Assembly: GCA_900169235.1 (NCBI GenBank)
Contig: FWCC01000596.1
Span: 1 to 24,205 of the forward strand
Direction: 5' to 3'
Length of the DNA: 24,205 nt
Source: Zarea fungicola
Lineage: Eukaryota; Ascomycota; Sordariomycetes; Hypocreales; Cordycipitaceae
Part shown: positions 9,671-19,895 of the stretch, in pieces
Numbering within the stretch: the stretch's first letter is position 1
Layout of the letters: the number at the start of each line of letters is the position of its first letter
Notes under the pieces: generated by a model
What the model was told of the DNA's origin: nothing
Seen by the model: the letters and a program-made list of their open reading frames with translations, nothing else
Databases searched by the model: none
Program-made: the position numbers and the translations under genes

Positions 9671-12539
9671 ATGCATATCACAATTCCAGCAGACAGCCCG
9701 TTGGACATGGCTTCATTGTATCCTCCCCGACCTATGCTGTCATCGCAGCGCTACCAGCAGCCTGCCCAGGACTATGTCGATGCTACTCGCCGCAACAGCG
9801 CTCCGCAGCCACAGCCACAGCAGGCGCAGTCCTCTACTGGCCGTGTCCCCTTGCGCGAATCTAATGGCAACGCTCAGGCTCACAACTTTAACGGCATGAT
9901 CTCTTGCTACCAGAGCCCGGTAGCTATTTCACCCTCCATGCAACAAGTGCCCCCGACCCTCCAGGCTCCCATGGTACCTTCACAATCCTTTGACTGCCTC
10001 TACCGCGTGCCCACACCCCGCCAACCTCAACCTCAGTCACAGCAGCGTTATCAGCGGAAGCCCAGAGCGGACATCAACCCTCTGTACTTTTGGCCAGCTT
10101 TCCGTCAGTACCGCAACAGACAGGCACATAAGGATACTCAAAAGGACAAAGGTGGCGTCTGGCGCCGACCCGAACTTGAAGATGCCTTTGTCGACTGTAA
10201 GTCCAGACAAAACCCCGTATGTTCTTATATGATATTGATGCCAAACTGACTGTAATACACACGCAGCTGTCTTGCTTATGCCTCACATGGGTCGCCGCAA
10301 GTTTTCCATGGGTGGGAAGCTTCACGGCCGCAACATGCTGATTAGCGAGTACATCTTTACATTGTGCATCGCCATTCTCGGAAGCAAGGAAATCTTCCGC
10401 ATTGATAACAGCAACGACAGTATTGAGCAGATGGGACGCAAACAAGTCTCTAGCCACATGCAAGTCGTAAAGAAGTTCTTCGAGGACCTGCGCTGCTTCC
10501 ACTTCCTCTTCCCTTCGGAGGAGAAGAAGGAGCCCGGCTCCACCAACTCGGAGGACTACTACGACGAAGAAGAGCAAGAGTCTTTCAAGTCGAACCCGAT
10601 CCTCACTGCGCTTGCCGAGGGTCGCGTACCCGATGTTAAGCCCAATTACCCTTACTTCTCTCAGCTCCTTGCTCTTCAGTCTTACATCACAGTCCGACCC
10701 AAGACTTGTGAGATCTTTGTTTCATCATCTGATATTAAGATTCGTGATGAGATTGCCTACGATATTAACGATACCCCCCTTGACCAGGCCTCCTTCCCTC
10801 ATCTGAACAAGTACAACAACTGCGATGACAGCCCCAATGTGCTCGGCAAAGATGTTCTCCTACACGAGTACACTCGCTCTCTCGACCACTCTACATCCGC
10901 TTCGGTCAAATCCGTCACCCGCCGCTGGCAAAAGGACGCTCCTGCCATGTATGACTCTCTGGAGCTTCCATCTCGCGACGAAGAGTGTCTCTTGCTCGAA
11001 ATGTGTGCTACTCTCGAGCTTCATGAGCATGCCAAGTTCCCCTCTGGCTCAGAGCTCACTGGCTTTGTTGAGGTTGCGATTACACAGCAGGCTCTTCAGA
11101 ACCACCAGTGGAAGTGTGTCACTCGCCTGACTCGCCCTTCTGAGCTCCACAGTGACGATTCTAACCAGACCATCTATACCAACGAGAGCGGCATTCACCG
11201 CCGTGGCTGCAATGACACCAAGCCTGACTGTGACTGCCACACCCGCTCTCGCCAGGATATCCATGTCCCTTTCCCTGCCGTTGAGTGGGCTAGCATCTTG
11301 AGCATGGCTGTACAGTACCCGGACATCGAGCACCAGCGTGCCAAGGAGAAGCGCATGAAGTATGGAGCTGACGGTAAGAAACATGATCTTGAGCGTGCGG
11401 GCAGCAAGCGCAAGCGCTCCGAGGATGACGGTGATGCCGCCTCTTGGGCTCGCCGTGAGCCTACCGGTAGCGACCTCATCTGCAAGGTTGCCATGTACCA
11501 AGAGCTCTGGTCGCGCGCACCAGACTCTCCGCAGTGGAACCGCCAGGCCATCATCTTCTGGCGCTTCAACACCACGAACCAGTGGTACAAGTATGAGCCG
11601 GTTTTCAAGCCCGCAGGTACCTCTTGGCGCTGGCTGACTATTAATGACCCCATGTCGCGCTACCACCAGCAGAAGGCCCTCGTCTACCCTCCGGCTGGCG
11701 TTCCCCGCGATGCCATCATGTCCCCGACCCCGACTGTCGGCCAGCACTTGACGGCTGCCATGAATGAGACTTTCCACTCTGCCTGGGACAACCACCAGCA
11801 AGGCGGCCAGCATCATCACTCTGGCATGCCGCATGTTCCAGCGCTCCAGACTCCCGGTAACAGCATGGGCCTCTTTGATTCCTTCTCCAACGGGCTGGCT
11901 ACACCCCCGCCTTCAGCTACGATTCCCACCCCTTATTCTAGCGGCAGCTTCGACTCAAATATGGGAGTAGGAGCAGCTAACGGTAGTGTTAACTACCTCC
12001 CGTCCACTGGCAGTCTCTCCCAGCAGTCTGACTCGCGTCATGGATCCAGCAGTCTAGCATCGGGCCAGTCGTATTTTGACGGCAGCCAGGTGTCATTTGC
12101 AGACGTCAAGCCGCCGTTGCCAGCCATTGTCACCAACTACACGGCTGTCTCAGCTGGACTAGATCTCTCCGCGACGACTGGAGTCTATGATAACTCGCCT
12201 TGCGATACCAACCTACAGGGCTGGGACATGTCGACGCTGGACCCTTGGGCTACGGCCGGTGGTCCTACGCCGACATCGTCGACGGGACCGCAAGACTGGC
12301 CGGCACCGCCGCCGCCTCAGCACCAGCAACATCAACCACTCCCGCCTGCCAAGATGGAGGCTGGCGAGAACCACCCCGAGCACCACCAGGGGATGTGGGC
12401 AGCCCCGCAATGGAATGTACCTAGCCTACCCAGTATACCCAGCAGTGCTGGATCACAAGGCGGCAGCCCCCGCCAGATGAAGAGACGCAGGACCGACAGC
12501 GGACTGGATGGCCATGTGCCCGTTTCAGCTGGCTGGTAA
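9671..12539 (+). CDS. abaA: TEA/ATTS-domain transcription factor AbaA (conidiation regulator)
   Basis: A 932-aa nuclear regulator. Exons are 9671-10196 and 10267-12539; the 70-nt intron (donor GTAAGT, acceptor CGCAG) splits the codon for Ser176 inside the DNA-binding domain. The TEA domain spans about residues 160-247, from VWRRPELEDAF to the helix MGRKQVSSHMQVVKKFF, which carries the DNA-contacting residues of the family. Basic stretches KRKR (556-559) and KRRR (914-917) are candidate nuclear signals. Residues 1-130 and about 690-932 are Gln/Pro/Ser-rich and probably disordered. Known role: in Aspergillus it acts between BrlA and WetA in phialide and conidium development; Fusarium and other Sordariomycete orthologues also control conidiogenesis. 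The ATG at 9671 has a weak context; the next in-frame ATG (9707, GACATGG) is a good alternative start giving 920 aa. No truncation is seen. Confidence 0.93.
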
Positions 12540-14301
12540 AGAGGCAACATGTTCGAGACATTTTCCAACAGCAGAATACTCTGAGGGAAGAAGAAGAGAC
12601 AATATTGTCTTGAGTTCTCTACCAAGTATCAACATTCAAGACATGGCGAGGGTAGAAAAAAAGAGGTGTGGTATCAAGGCCAGCTTCACAGCTTAGGCCC
12701 TGAAATTTTTTTATTATGAAACATGATGGATTATATTGGCGGCTGGGCTTTTATTTCTTCACTTCACACTACCTTTACAAAACTACGCTACAATTCTCTT
12801 CGGAGAAGTATGTGTGTGTACCTTTATACTGTTATTTAATAGCGAGGGAATCAGGTTCTTTTATTTCGATTCTTGTGGCGCGAAAGGAGTTTTGGATAGT
12901 CTTTCATAGTCTTTTCCCTTTTAATTTTTTTTTTCATATACTATATCCTCTAGCATATTTTAGCACTATTTTCTGTTACATTTCGCAAAAATAACCACAT
13001 GATCAATGAAGATGCCACTTCTGATGCTCTACGTTGACTTACTATGACTATGTAGATGGTACTATTGACGCCCAAGAAGCGGGGGACTGGAAAAATCGAG
13101 CGAGGCAGTAAAACACGGCGGCGATTTTTTCTTCTTCTGCTTCAACTTGAGCCAATAGGAAGGGGTATAGTACATGAGAACGAAAGGTGACGGCGTATGT
13201 CTTGGTTCGAAGAGCGGGCGAAGCACTTATGCGAGAAAGCCAGTTCGAGAGAGTGAGACAGAGCTTGGGAGGTGTATGCAGGCACTTAAGGAACTGAGAC
13301 ACACACTCACACAGTTCTACTGGTTTTCGTTACATTTCCGCGGATTTCAGTTCAACACAGATGAGAGGAAAAAATGCAAATCAGACTATTCTGGACTTAT
13401 AAAAGTGGGACAAACAGATTCGGTTGCTCTACCAGTATGCTTGTTGGTGGTGGGGGAGAGGATATTCATGAGTGGGATGTGCGGCGGGGAAGTGTGATAA
13501 GCGAAACTCTGACGCCTCACCATGATGTTTGGCTAGAAAGGGAGTAAAGTAGTTCCTTGAGCCTTTTTTTCGGCCATCTTTTCCGCTGTTCTGGGAAATA
13601 ATCTGTCAGATGGACTCATGTGAGCAAGTGGGTGTGTTGTCTGTGTGGTGTGGTGTTGTCTTCTGTCTTGCAGCTGGTTAGGCAGCTGGAGAGTTCCTCA
13701 ACAGTGTAAATCAGAAGGCGATGGAGTGGTGGGGTTTGCTGCCGTATGCCAAAGCCATCCACATAAACAGACGAAAGATGAACCTGGGATTTTCTGATGA
13801 GATGGAAGCCCAGCTAGCCCGCAGCGAGGATGTAGTTGCGGCGGATGGTCAGCGATGATGGGGGATGGAGACGGGATAATATGAGACATGCAGAAAGACA
13901 TGGCGCAACACTAATGAAGAAGTTGGTGCCAGAGAGTGGCGGAGACTTTTTTCTAGGCAGATGAGATGTGATACTGTGAAAGAAGTACATAATTAGATTT
14001 ATTACTAGCATGAAATGATCAAGGGAGTAAAGGTCTTTGGCCTGGGTTACGGAGTCGAAATGGTGTGGAGATTGTAAATTCGCAGATTACTGACGAGATA
14101 TGATTGCCAGCCACACGGAGGAACTCTGGTTTATTTCCTTGGACAAAATATATATCTGGGCGATTCTGGGCGATTCTTTTTTGTAAAGCTCTTACTGCAA
14201 TTTCTCAATGGCGATAACTGGATATGAAACATTCCGATGTCCTAACAGAGCCGGGTGACCGGGTCGGTTGAGGCCCGACTTTCCCCTTCAGGCAAGTGTG
14301 A

Positions 14302-14322
14302 TTTTTTTTTTTTTAAAAAAAA
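14302..14322. repeat. T13-A8 tract junction
   Basis: Thirteen T followed directly by eight A, flanked by GA and TC. Self-complementary homopolymer junction in otherwise mixed sequence. Such poly(dA:dT) tracts usually disfavour nucleosomes. Length may vary through polymerase slippage. Confidence 0.7.
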
Positions 14323-16812
14323 TCTTCATCAGTGATTCCCGTTGTACGATCCCGAAGAGACCCGGAACCTGGGCCAATTTTCAAGTATAGTGACAGGAAG
14401 GGAGGAGGAGAGACAGATCTGCATGGTCAGGCTACGATGGAAGGCACACTTGAGCTGTGATTGGCTGATAAATAGCGAATCAAGCTTGTTGTTGGATGGA
14501 TGGTGAGGACTGGAATTCTCATGGCTCAGCCGGGGCCAAAAGTAGACATAGCCATTTGCAAGAAACGCATCAACAGCAAAAGGAAACGAGATACGCTAGT
14601 GGCAACAGTAAGCTGTAAAGGATGGGGGTGTACGTTGGAATTATGAGAATTGAAGGGATCAAGGGATGCCGGATGGCGAGGGCTAGAGACCGGAAGGAGA
14701 GTTGTATTGGTAATGATCAAGATCCAGGGTCATACAAGCGTGAGAAGCAGCAGCAAATATCTGTATGAGCTGTCAGGGCTTTAAAACCAAGAAAAGAAGG
14801 GAAGTGGTGCAATAAGCCGGGCTCAAAAGGGTTTGCCATGCTCGTCAGTAGTCTGATCACTCAGTTTGCCTCCATGTCGCAAGGGGTCTCTAATCGTCAG
14901 GTACAAGAATTGAAAAGGTCTCATTCTTTGTTGTACAGAATTTGACTGAAAATTTTCTTCTAAAATCATTGTTTTGGTGCGATGTTTGAATTGTCATTGG
15001 ATGGGCGGCACAGCGCTTACAACATTTGGCAGGCAGGCAAGGCTAAGGCGCTCATTACTTGTAAGCTGGAAGTAGCCTCGTCCACTGTGGTACGTATTAC
15101 ATTCAACATGATGGACTATGAGTGTTTAAGCTGTGAAAAACTATTAACGACAATTTATGGCAGTAGTGACCTTTTTTCAATACAAGAATGAAACTTGTAT
15201 GCGCCATAATTTTTTAAATAATTTTTTGAAGATATTTGAATGCTAAATTGTTTGCACTTGCACTGCGGTTGTTGTACGACAGGGTGTGTTTGCCTGGGCG
15301 CCTGCGTAATCTCACTCTTCTTGAAGCAGGACCTGAACAAACGAAGGCGTAATATTTTCTTAATTCTTCTCTTCTCTCATTAATATTACTGCAATTATTA
15401 TCAACTATGAAATCCATGACAATGCGATTTTTCTTCAACAGACACCAGTCAGCCAGTCATTATATATTCCCCCCTGTATTTCAAGCGTTTGCTGGCCTTC
15501 GCCGGCCATCGATTGGCTGACAGCTGCCGCCGCGGGAAGACAGGGGGTCCACCATCAACTACCGCATGAAACGCAGCGGTAGGCCTCGACAATAGGCCGC
15601 TTTCCAATTGTTTCTATTGTGCACCCGAACTGAGTAACTGTGAAGTACAGAAGGCGGACATTCGTTTGGCTTCCCCGAAGAGGGGCGATTTTTTTCTTCT
15701 CTACCCTTGTGCAAGTGGCCGCCCCCTTCCGGCCAGTCGTCGCACGGCCAGGATTTCTGGCTGGGCTTGGGTGGCCTACTCCATCTGATAGGCTCTCAGC
15801 CGCCTGTGCTATTACACGCTGCCATGCCGTTTCCTTTATGCACACGCAGTCTGGCCATCCGATAATAGAATGCACCCCTAGTGAAAGTTCGGTTTAATAT
15901 ACTGAGAAGATTTGCTACCGGCCAGGCAGCTGACTGAACATGTAAAACTAGAAACAAAACTGATGGGCGCGGATCCTGTTGTAACCCCCAGCTCCTTTGC
16001 CCAGCGCAACCGCCCAAGACAAGAGCAGGGGACTCGTGTGCAACGCGAACATCTTTCGTCTTCGTCTATTTCTTGCTATCGCATCTTATACAAAACTCCA
16101 ATATTCATTCTACAGCCTGTCACCAGACACTTATTGTTTAAATCCTACCTGCCATAGGACTCATTCACCATATCCACCTGCGTATCCTCGTTCTTCAGCG
16201 TTTACAGCCGGACCAAGCAATTTCTCATCTCACAGATATCCCGACAAGATATATTTTCACATTTCTCATCTTGCCTCATATCTGTCCACAAAAAAACATA
16301 CATCCATCTACTCACACCAAACGGCAATGGGCACTGACAATCACTCAGCATATTAGTATATGTTTGTGGTCGGTAGTCATCCTCCTCAGCTGTGGTTCTC
16401 TCTATACTTTCACCTTGCCGAGCAGAGTCGTGCAAAAACACGGGCTGGAACCGTGTGATTCACTCGAGATTTCTTTCTTCAGTTGCTACATTTTATTTTT
16501 CATAATTTTTTTTATTCACTCAACACCGTCTCACAACCACAAGAAAGAGGAAACTTTAGGGCCAAACCATCAAACCAAGCAAACGCACTCCGAACCACTT
16601 GCCCGCTGCCAGCTGCCAAGATAAGATTTTTGCCAGCTGCCAACTCAATTTTGTTATCCAAAGTAACAAAAACAAAAACAACAATAGGATACCCCAGCCT
16701 CTTTGATTTTTCTTTTATTCCCTCACCTTTTCACTGGCCTACCCAGGTGACAGACTGGCTTTCTGAGTGTCAAGGGCAAACAGCAACTCCTTCACAGCTT
16801 CAACAACCTTGA

Positions 16813-16818
16813 TATAAA
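16813..16818 (+). promoter_or_regulatory. TATA-like box before the secreted-protein gene
   Basis: TATAAA within GATATAAACT, 136 bp before the ATG at 16954. The spacing allows a short leader that contains the T-rich tract at 16867-16883. It is a weak call because the surrounding DNA is AT-rich. Confidence 0.3.
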
Positions 16819-16953
16819 CTTTTGGTATTATCCCTAGAGGCAAAGAATCTTTATATCATTTCCATCTTTTTTTTTTTTTTTTTGGTTAGGAAAACCATCC
16901 CGAAACATACTCTTACTACGACAAAAATCGATCACAACACGGCATCCGCAATA

Positions 16954-18423
16954 ATGCTGCCACACTCGATAACCTCGATGAGCGTTCTCGCTTCCTTTGC
17001 GACACTCACAAATGCCCACTCTTGGGTCGAAGAAGTTCACCAAATCGCTCCGAACGGAACCCTCGTGGGAGCAGTTGGATATCCTCGCGGCTGGATCGCC
17101 CGCACCTCCACCGATCCCCTCTGGAAGGATGCCATCCCGCAGTGGCTGCTCCCGGCTGCCGGCCACTCTGCCTACAGCGGTGATGAGATCCTCAACAAGT
17201 ACCCCTACGAGGCCAACCCCAAGTTTCCCATGTTGGAGGCATCGCCCGGCGACCACATTGCCCTCATTCACCTCGAAAACGGCCACACCACCCTGCCCCA
17301 GAACCAGCCTCTCAAGCCGCATAACCGGGGTACCATCTTCTTCTACGGCACCGCGGCGCCCAAGCCCCAGGAGCGCCTATTTGACGTCCACCTCGTCTGG
17401 AACCGCGACGGCACTGGCGGTGACAAGCGTGGCCGCCTCCTTGGCACCCGCAACTACGACGACGGCCAGTGCTACCAGCCCAATCCGGGCGCCATCAGCC
17501 TTCAGAGGGCATCTGCCCTGGCCCCCGAGGGTGCCGTCCACGATCGCGAGCTGCGCTGCCAGTCGGACATTCAGCTCCCGACTGACCTCCAGCCTGGCTC
17601 CACGTACACAATCTACTGGTACTGGGATTGGCCCGACCTGAATGCCGCTGGCGGCATCAACCTGGACGGCACCAAGAACGGCATTTACCCGTGGGCGGGC
17701 ACCTTCATGCGCGGCGAGAAAGATCCGCACGGCTTCACCATGGCAGCCGTTGCCAAAAATGAGAGCTACGCGAGTACGGTAGACATCAAGATTGCCGACA
17801 AGCCGCAGCAGATGGGCGGGAGCAGCAGCAACACCGGCGCCGGGGGCACCATGGCCAAGGCGGCCTCGGAGTGGAAGGCGAACCAGAACATTTACTCCAT
17901 GGCCATCCAGGAGCAGATGAACAACAACTTTCAGGTAGATGTCGATGCCAACAAGCCTGCTGCTGGAAGCACTGGTGGTGGCAACAACGGCGGCGGCTCT
18001 TCCACGTCCAGTGTTAGTGCGGGTGCGCCCACAGAACAGCCAGGCAATGGACAGCCGGGCGGAGGTGTTACCGTGACCAAGACGGTGACGGTGCCCCCTG
18101 CAACCATCATCTCGACCGTCTACGTCACCAGGTCCAAGCATCATGCTTCTTCGCCTTCTCAACCACCCGTCTTTGCCACCGTGAGCATGCCATCTGGGTC
18201 ACCATCGTCGCCGTCGTCTTCCACCACGACCTCGCCGAGCGTGTCCACCTTGCCCTCGTCCTCTTCCGCTGTCAAGATCGTGTCGACTGTCTTTGTGACC
18301 GTCACCAAGCACGTCCCGGCCGTAGGAGACACCTCGAGCAGAAGCAGAAGCAGAAGCGACCCGACCGCCTCTCCTAGTCCGCGCACTAGAGCTGTGCGAA
18401 GGAGCTGGAACTACGGTTCTTAA
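16954..18423 (+). CDS. Secreted protein with N-terminal His after signal peptide (DUF7492-like, LPMO-like)
   Basis: Single exon, 489 aa. The first ATG in the frame (16954, A at -3) is the start; the frame upstream opens only with TTG. A signal peptide of about 21 residues ends TLTNA, so the mature protein begins HSWVEEV, with His22 as residue 1, the hallmark of copper lytic polysaccharide monooxygenases. The globular part (about 22-285) carries GYPRGWIAR (42-50), NGHTTLP (109-115, His111 a candidate second ligand), IFFYGT (128-133), YWYWDWP (221-227) and only two cysteines (Cys173, Cys202), a likely disulfide. After it come a Gly/Ser/Asn linker (about 335-370) and a Ser/Thr/Val/Pro-rich tail, probably O-glycosylated, ending in a basic SR-rich stretch. 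I see no GPI signal or binding module. The resemblance to DUF7492 proteins is from memory. Copper binding and substrate are inference. Confidence 0.82.
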   Translation: MLPHSITSMSVLASFATLTNAHSWVEEVHQIAPNGTLVGAVGYPRGWIARTSTDPLWKDAIPQWLLPAAGHSAYSGDEILNKYPYEANPKFPMLEASPGDHIALIHLENGHTTLPQNQPLKPHNRGTIFFYGTAAPKPQERLFDVHLVWNRDGTGGDKRGRLLGTRNYDDGQCYQPNPGAISLQRASALAPEGAVHDRELRCQSDIQLPTDLQPGSTYTIYWYWDWPDLNAAGGINLDGTKNGIYPWAGTFMRGEKDPHGFTMAAVAKNESYASTVDIKIADKPQQMGGSSSNTGAGGTMAKAASEWKANQNIYSMAIQEQMNNNFQVDVDANKPAAGSTGGGNNGGGSSTSSVSAGAPTEQPGNGQPGGGVTVTKTVTVPPATIISTVYVTRSKHHASSPSQPPVFATVSMPSGSPSSPSSSTTTSPSVSTLPSSSSAVKIVSTVFVTVTKHVPAVGDTSSRSRSRSDPTASPSPRTRAVRRSWNYGS

Positions 18424-18923
18424 GAGTCGGGGGCAGATACCAGTTTCTTTTGTCTCTTTCTGATGGGACGGTAAAAAAAGGTAGAATTGAAACGAGCAAG
18501 GAAGAATGGGAGAAACTGGTTTTGGGTTGCCATTTTTTTTTTCACTTGATATAGATGGAGAGCCATTTGCAGTGGGCTATCTCATCCTGGGGCTCTTTTT
18601 AGGAGAGCGGGATGGTTTTTTTTTGTGACAGACGTATATAGTCTTTCGATTCTTCCGGTGGTTATTTTTGTCTTCGCTTCTTCTTTAGGTAGTTGACGTT
18701 CTGGTTAGTTCTTCCTCCCCGGTTTCCATAAAGCTTTCTGAGAGAATGCATCTACCTTGTGCAATCAATATAAAATGTGCTTGAAGTTTAAACAACGGTA
18801 ACCGTTGCGACTTTGCCAAGAAAATAACATTCCAACAACGCCATTTTTCACCTGCCATATGGTATATGACGCCCCCCCCTTTTTCTTTTCCCTTTTACCT
18901 TGGGTTGACGGGTTTCCTTTGTT
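18424..18923. other. Convergent 3' intergenic region
   Basis: 500 bases between two genes facing each other. T-rich tracts at 18533-18541 and 18616-18624 and the AT-rich stretch around 18768-18790 (AATATAAAATG) probably hold the 3' end of the secreted-protein gene. A run of seven C lies at 18872-18878. No gene is seen on either strand. Confidence 0.6.
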
Positions 18924-19769
18924 TTACATCTCCCCACACTGGGCAATGACGACATCCAAGTTCGGCACGTCCTTGCCCTTGTAGCCAGTTTTTGTGGCCT
19001 CCATCTTGCGAACAACGTCCATGCCGTCGACAACCTTTCCAAAAACGACGTGCTTGTTATCGAGAAATGGTGTCGGCGTGGTGGTGATGAAGAACTGGCA
19101 GCCATTGGTGTTGGGGCCGGCGTTCTGGGCGAATTACTTGTTAGACATGCTTCCATAAAACAAAATTGCAACATTTTTCTTTCCAAAATCTGAATCTTAC
19201 AGCCATAGATAGCAAGCCGGGCTGATCGTGTTTGAGCGAAAAGTTTTCATCATCAAACGCCTTAAAGCCCCAGATGCAAGTCGAGCCACTGCCATCGCCA
19301 TTGAGAAAATCACCGCCTTGGCACATGAAGTTGGAAATCTGAGTATTCTTCATCAGTACTTGCATGAACCCTTCAAAAGCACATCTTCATGCCAGAAGAG
19401 AGAAAACAAACTCACAATACGATGAAATTTGGAGCCCTTGTACCCCTGAGGCCGGCCGACAGAATCTTTGCTCTCGCCCGTACAGAATTGGCGAAAGTTT
19501 TCTGCCGTCTTGGGGACCACATCCTTGAATAGCTCAAATGTGATCCTGCCCAACGGTTCACCTGTTTCGATTACATTTATTAATACAAATCATTCGAGTG
19601 TGACCATTTACTGTTGAGCGTTTGCTCACCTCCGAGAGTGATGTCAAAAAAAGTCCTGGCAGTAACGAGGGTTAGCCTTCGCCATCTCTCTCTATCGATT
19701 TTCATAATTTTATCAAGATCCTCAGACATACAATGGATTACCCGACTCCGGCAGTACAGTAGGCGCCAT
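18924..19769 (-). CDS. cyp3: Cyclophilin, peptidyl-prolyl isomerase H type (spliceosomal)
   Basis: A single-domain cyclophilin of 182 aa, close to the 177 aa of human PPIH. PPIH catalyses Xaa-Pro isomerisation and is a component of the U4/U6.U5 tri-snRNP. Minus-strand exons in order: 19732-19769, 19630-19655 (26 nt), 19416-19561, 19201-19338 and 18924-19124. Introns are 76, 68, 77 and 76 nt, with GTATGT, GTGAGC, GTGAGT and GTAAGA donors and CAG acceptors. CTAAC branch sites are clear in introns 1 and 4. The start reads [22 protein letters not shown], fixed by the family's NPxxFFD entry. Catalytic-site residues by CypA numbering: R55=Arg69, F60=Phe74, Q63=Gln77, Q111=Gln126, F113=Phe128, H126=His141. 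The position of CypA Trp121 is Phe136. The protein ends CGEM, as usual. No signal peptide is seen, so it is cytosolic or nuclear. The H-type assignment rests on overall similarity and is less certain than the cyclophilin call. Confidence 0.9.
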
Positions 19770-19879
19770 TCTCTCTGTCAAATGAAGCGGGATAATATCA
19801 ACACGTTTTTGTTGAAAGACGTCACGTTGTCGTTCTAGGCCTTTCGTCTAGCCTCCACTTGCCACTTGGAGAGCTGTGT

Positions 19880-19895
19880 GGTGTGTGTGTGTGTG
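19880..19895. repeat. GT dinucleotide repeat
   Basis: An uninterrupted GT run of about eight units, preceded by further GTG elements, about 110 bp upstream of the cyclophilin start codon. A microsatellite, likely to vary in length between strains. Confidence 0.8.

Larger units (their letters stand above)
12540..16953. other. Long gene-free region between abaA and the secreted-protein gene
   Basis: About 4.4 kb with no supportable coding region. Open frames are all short (under 125 codons), start mostly at non-ATG codons, and show no domain or splice logic. 12540-13000 is AT-rich and probably holds the abaA 3' end. About 13050-14750 is purine-rich on + (four sampled 60-base blocks gave 37-44 purines). 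14302-14322 is a T tract running straight into an A tract. A GC-rich island lies at about 15480-15560. From about 16040 the + strand is pyrimidine- and A-rich, the probable promoter and leader of the next gene. No tRNA, rRNA or transposon was recognised. Confidence 0.55.

Noticed and set aside
13202..13215. GGTTCGAAG as a tRNA B-box
   Set aside because: No A-box or cloverleaf can be built upstream on the same strand.
13174..13497. 107-codon open frame in the abaA downstream region
   Set aside because: The ATG start exists, but there is no domain or family resemblance, and the frame follows the local purine-rich composition.
15912..16356. Two overlapping frames (81 and 119 codons) before the secreted-protein gene
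   Set aside because: No domain and no good start. The pyrimidine-rich composition fits promoter or leader DNA.
16822..16953. Upstream extension of the secreted-protein frame
   Set aside because: It opens with TTG. Starting at 16954 gives a proper signal peptide ending before HSW.
19683..19685. ATG on the minus strand as cyclophilin start
   Set aside because: Its frame runs into TGA after 13 codons. It lies inside intron 1 of the model that restores the NPLTFFD entry.
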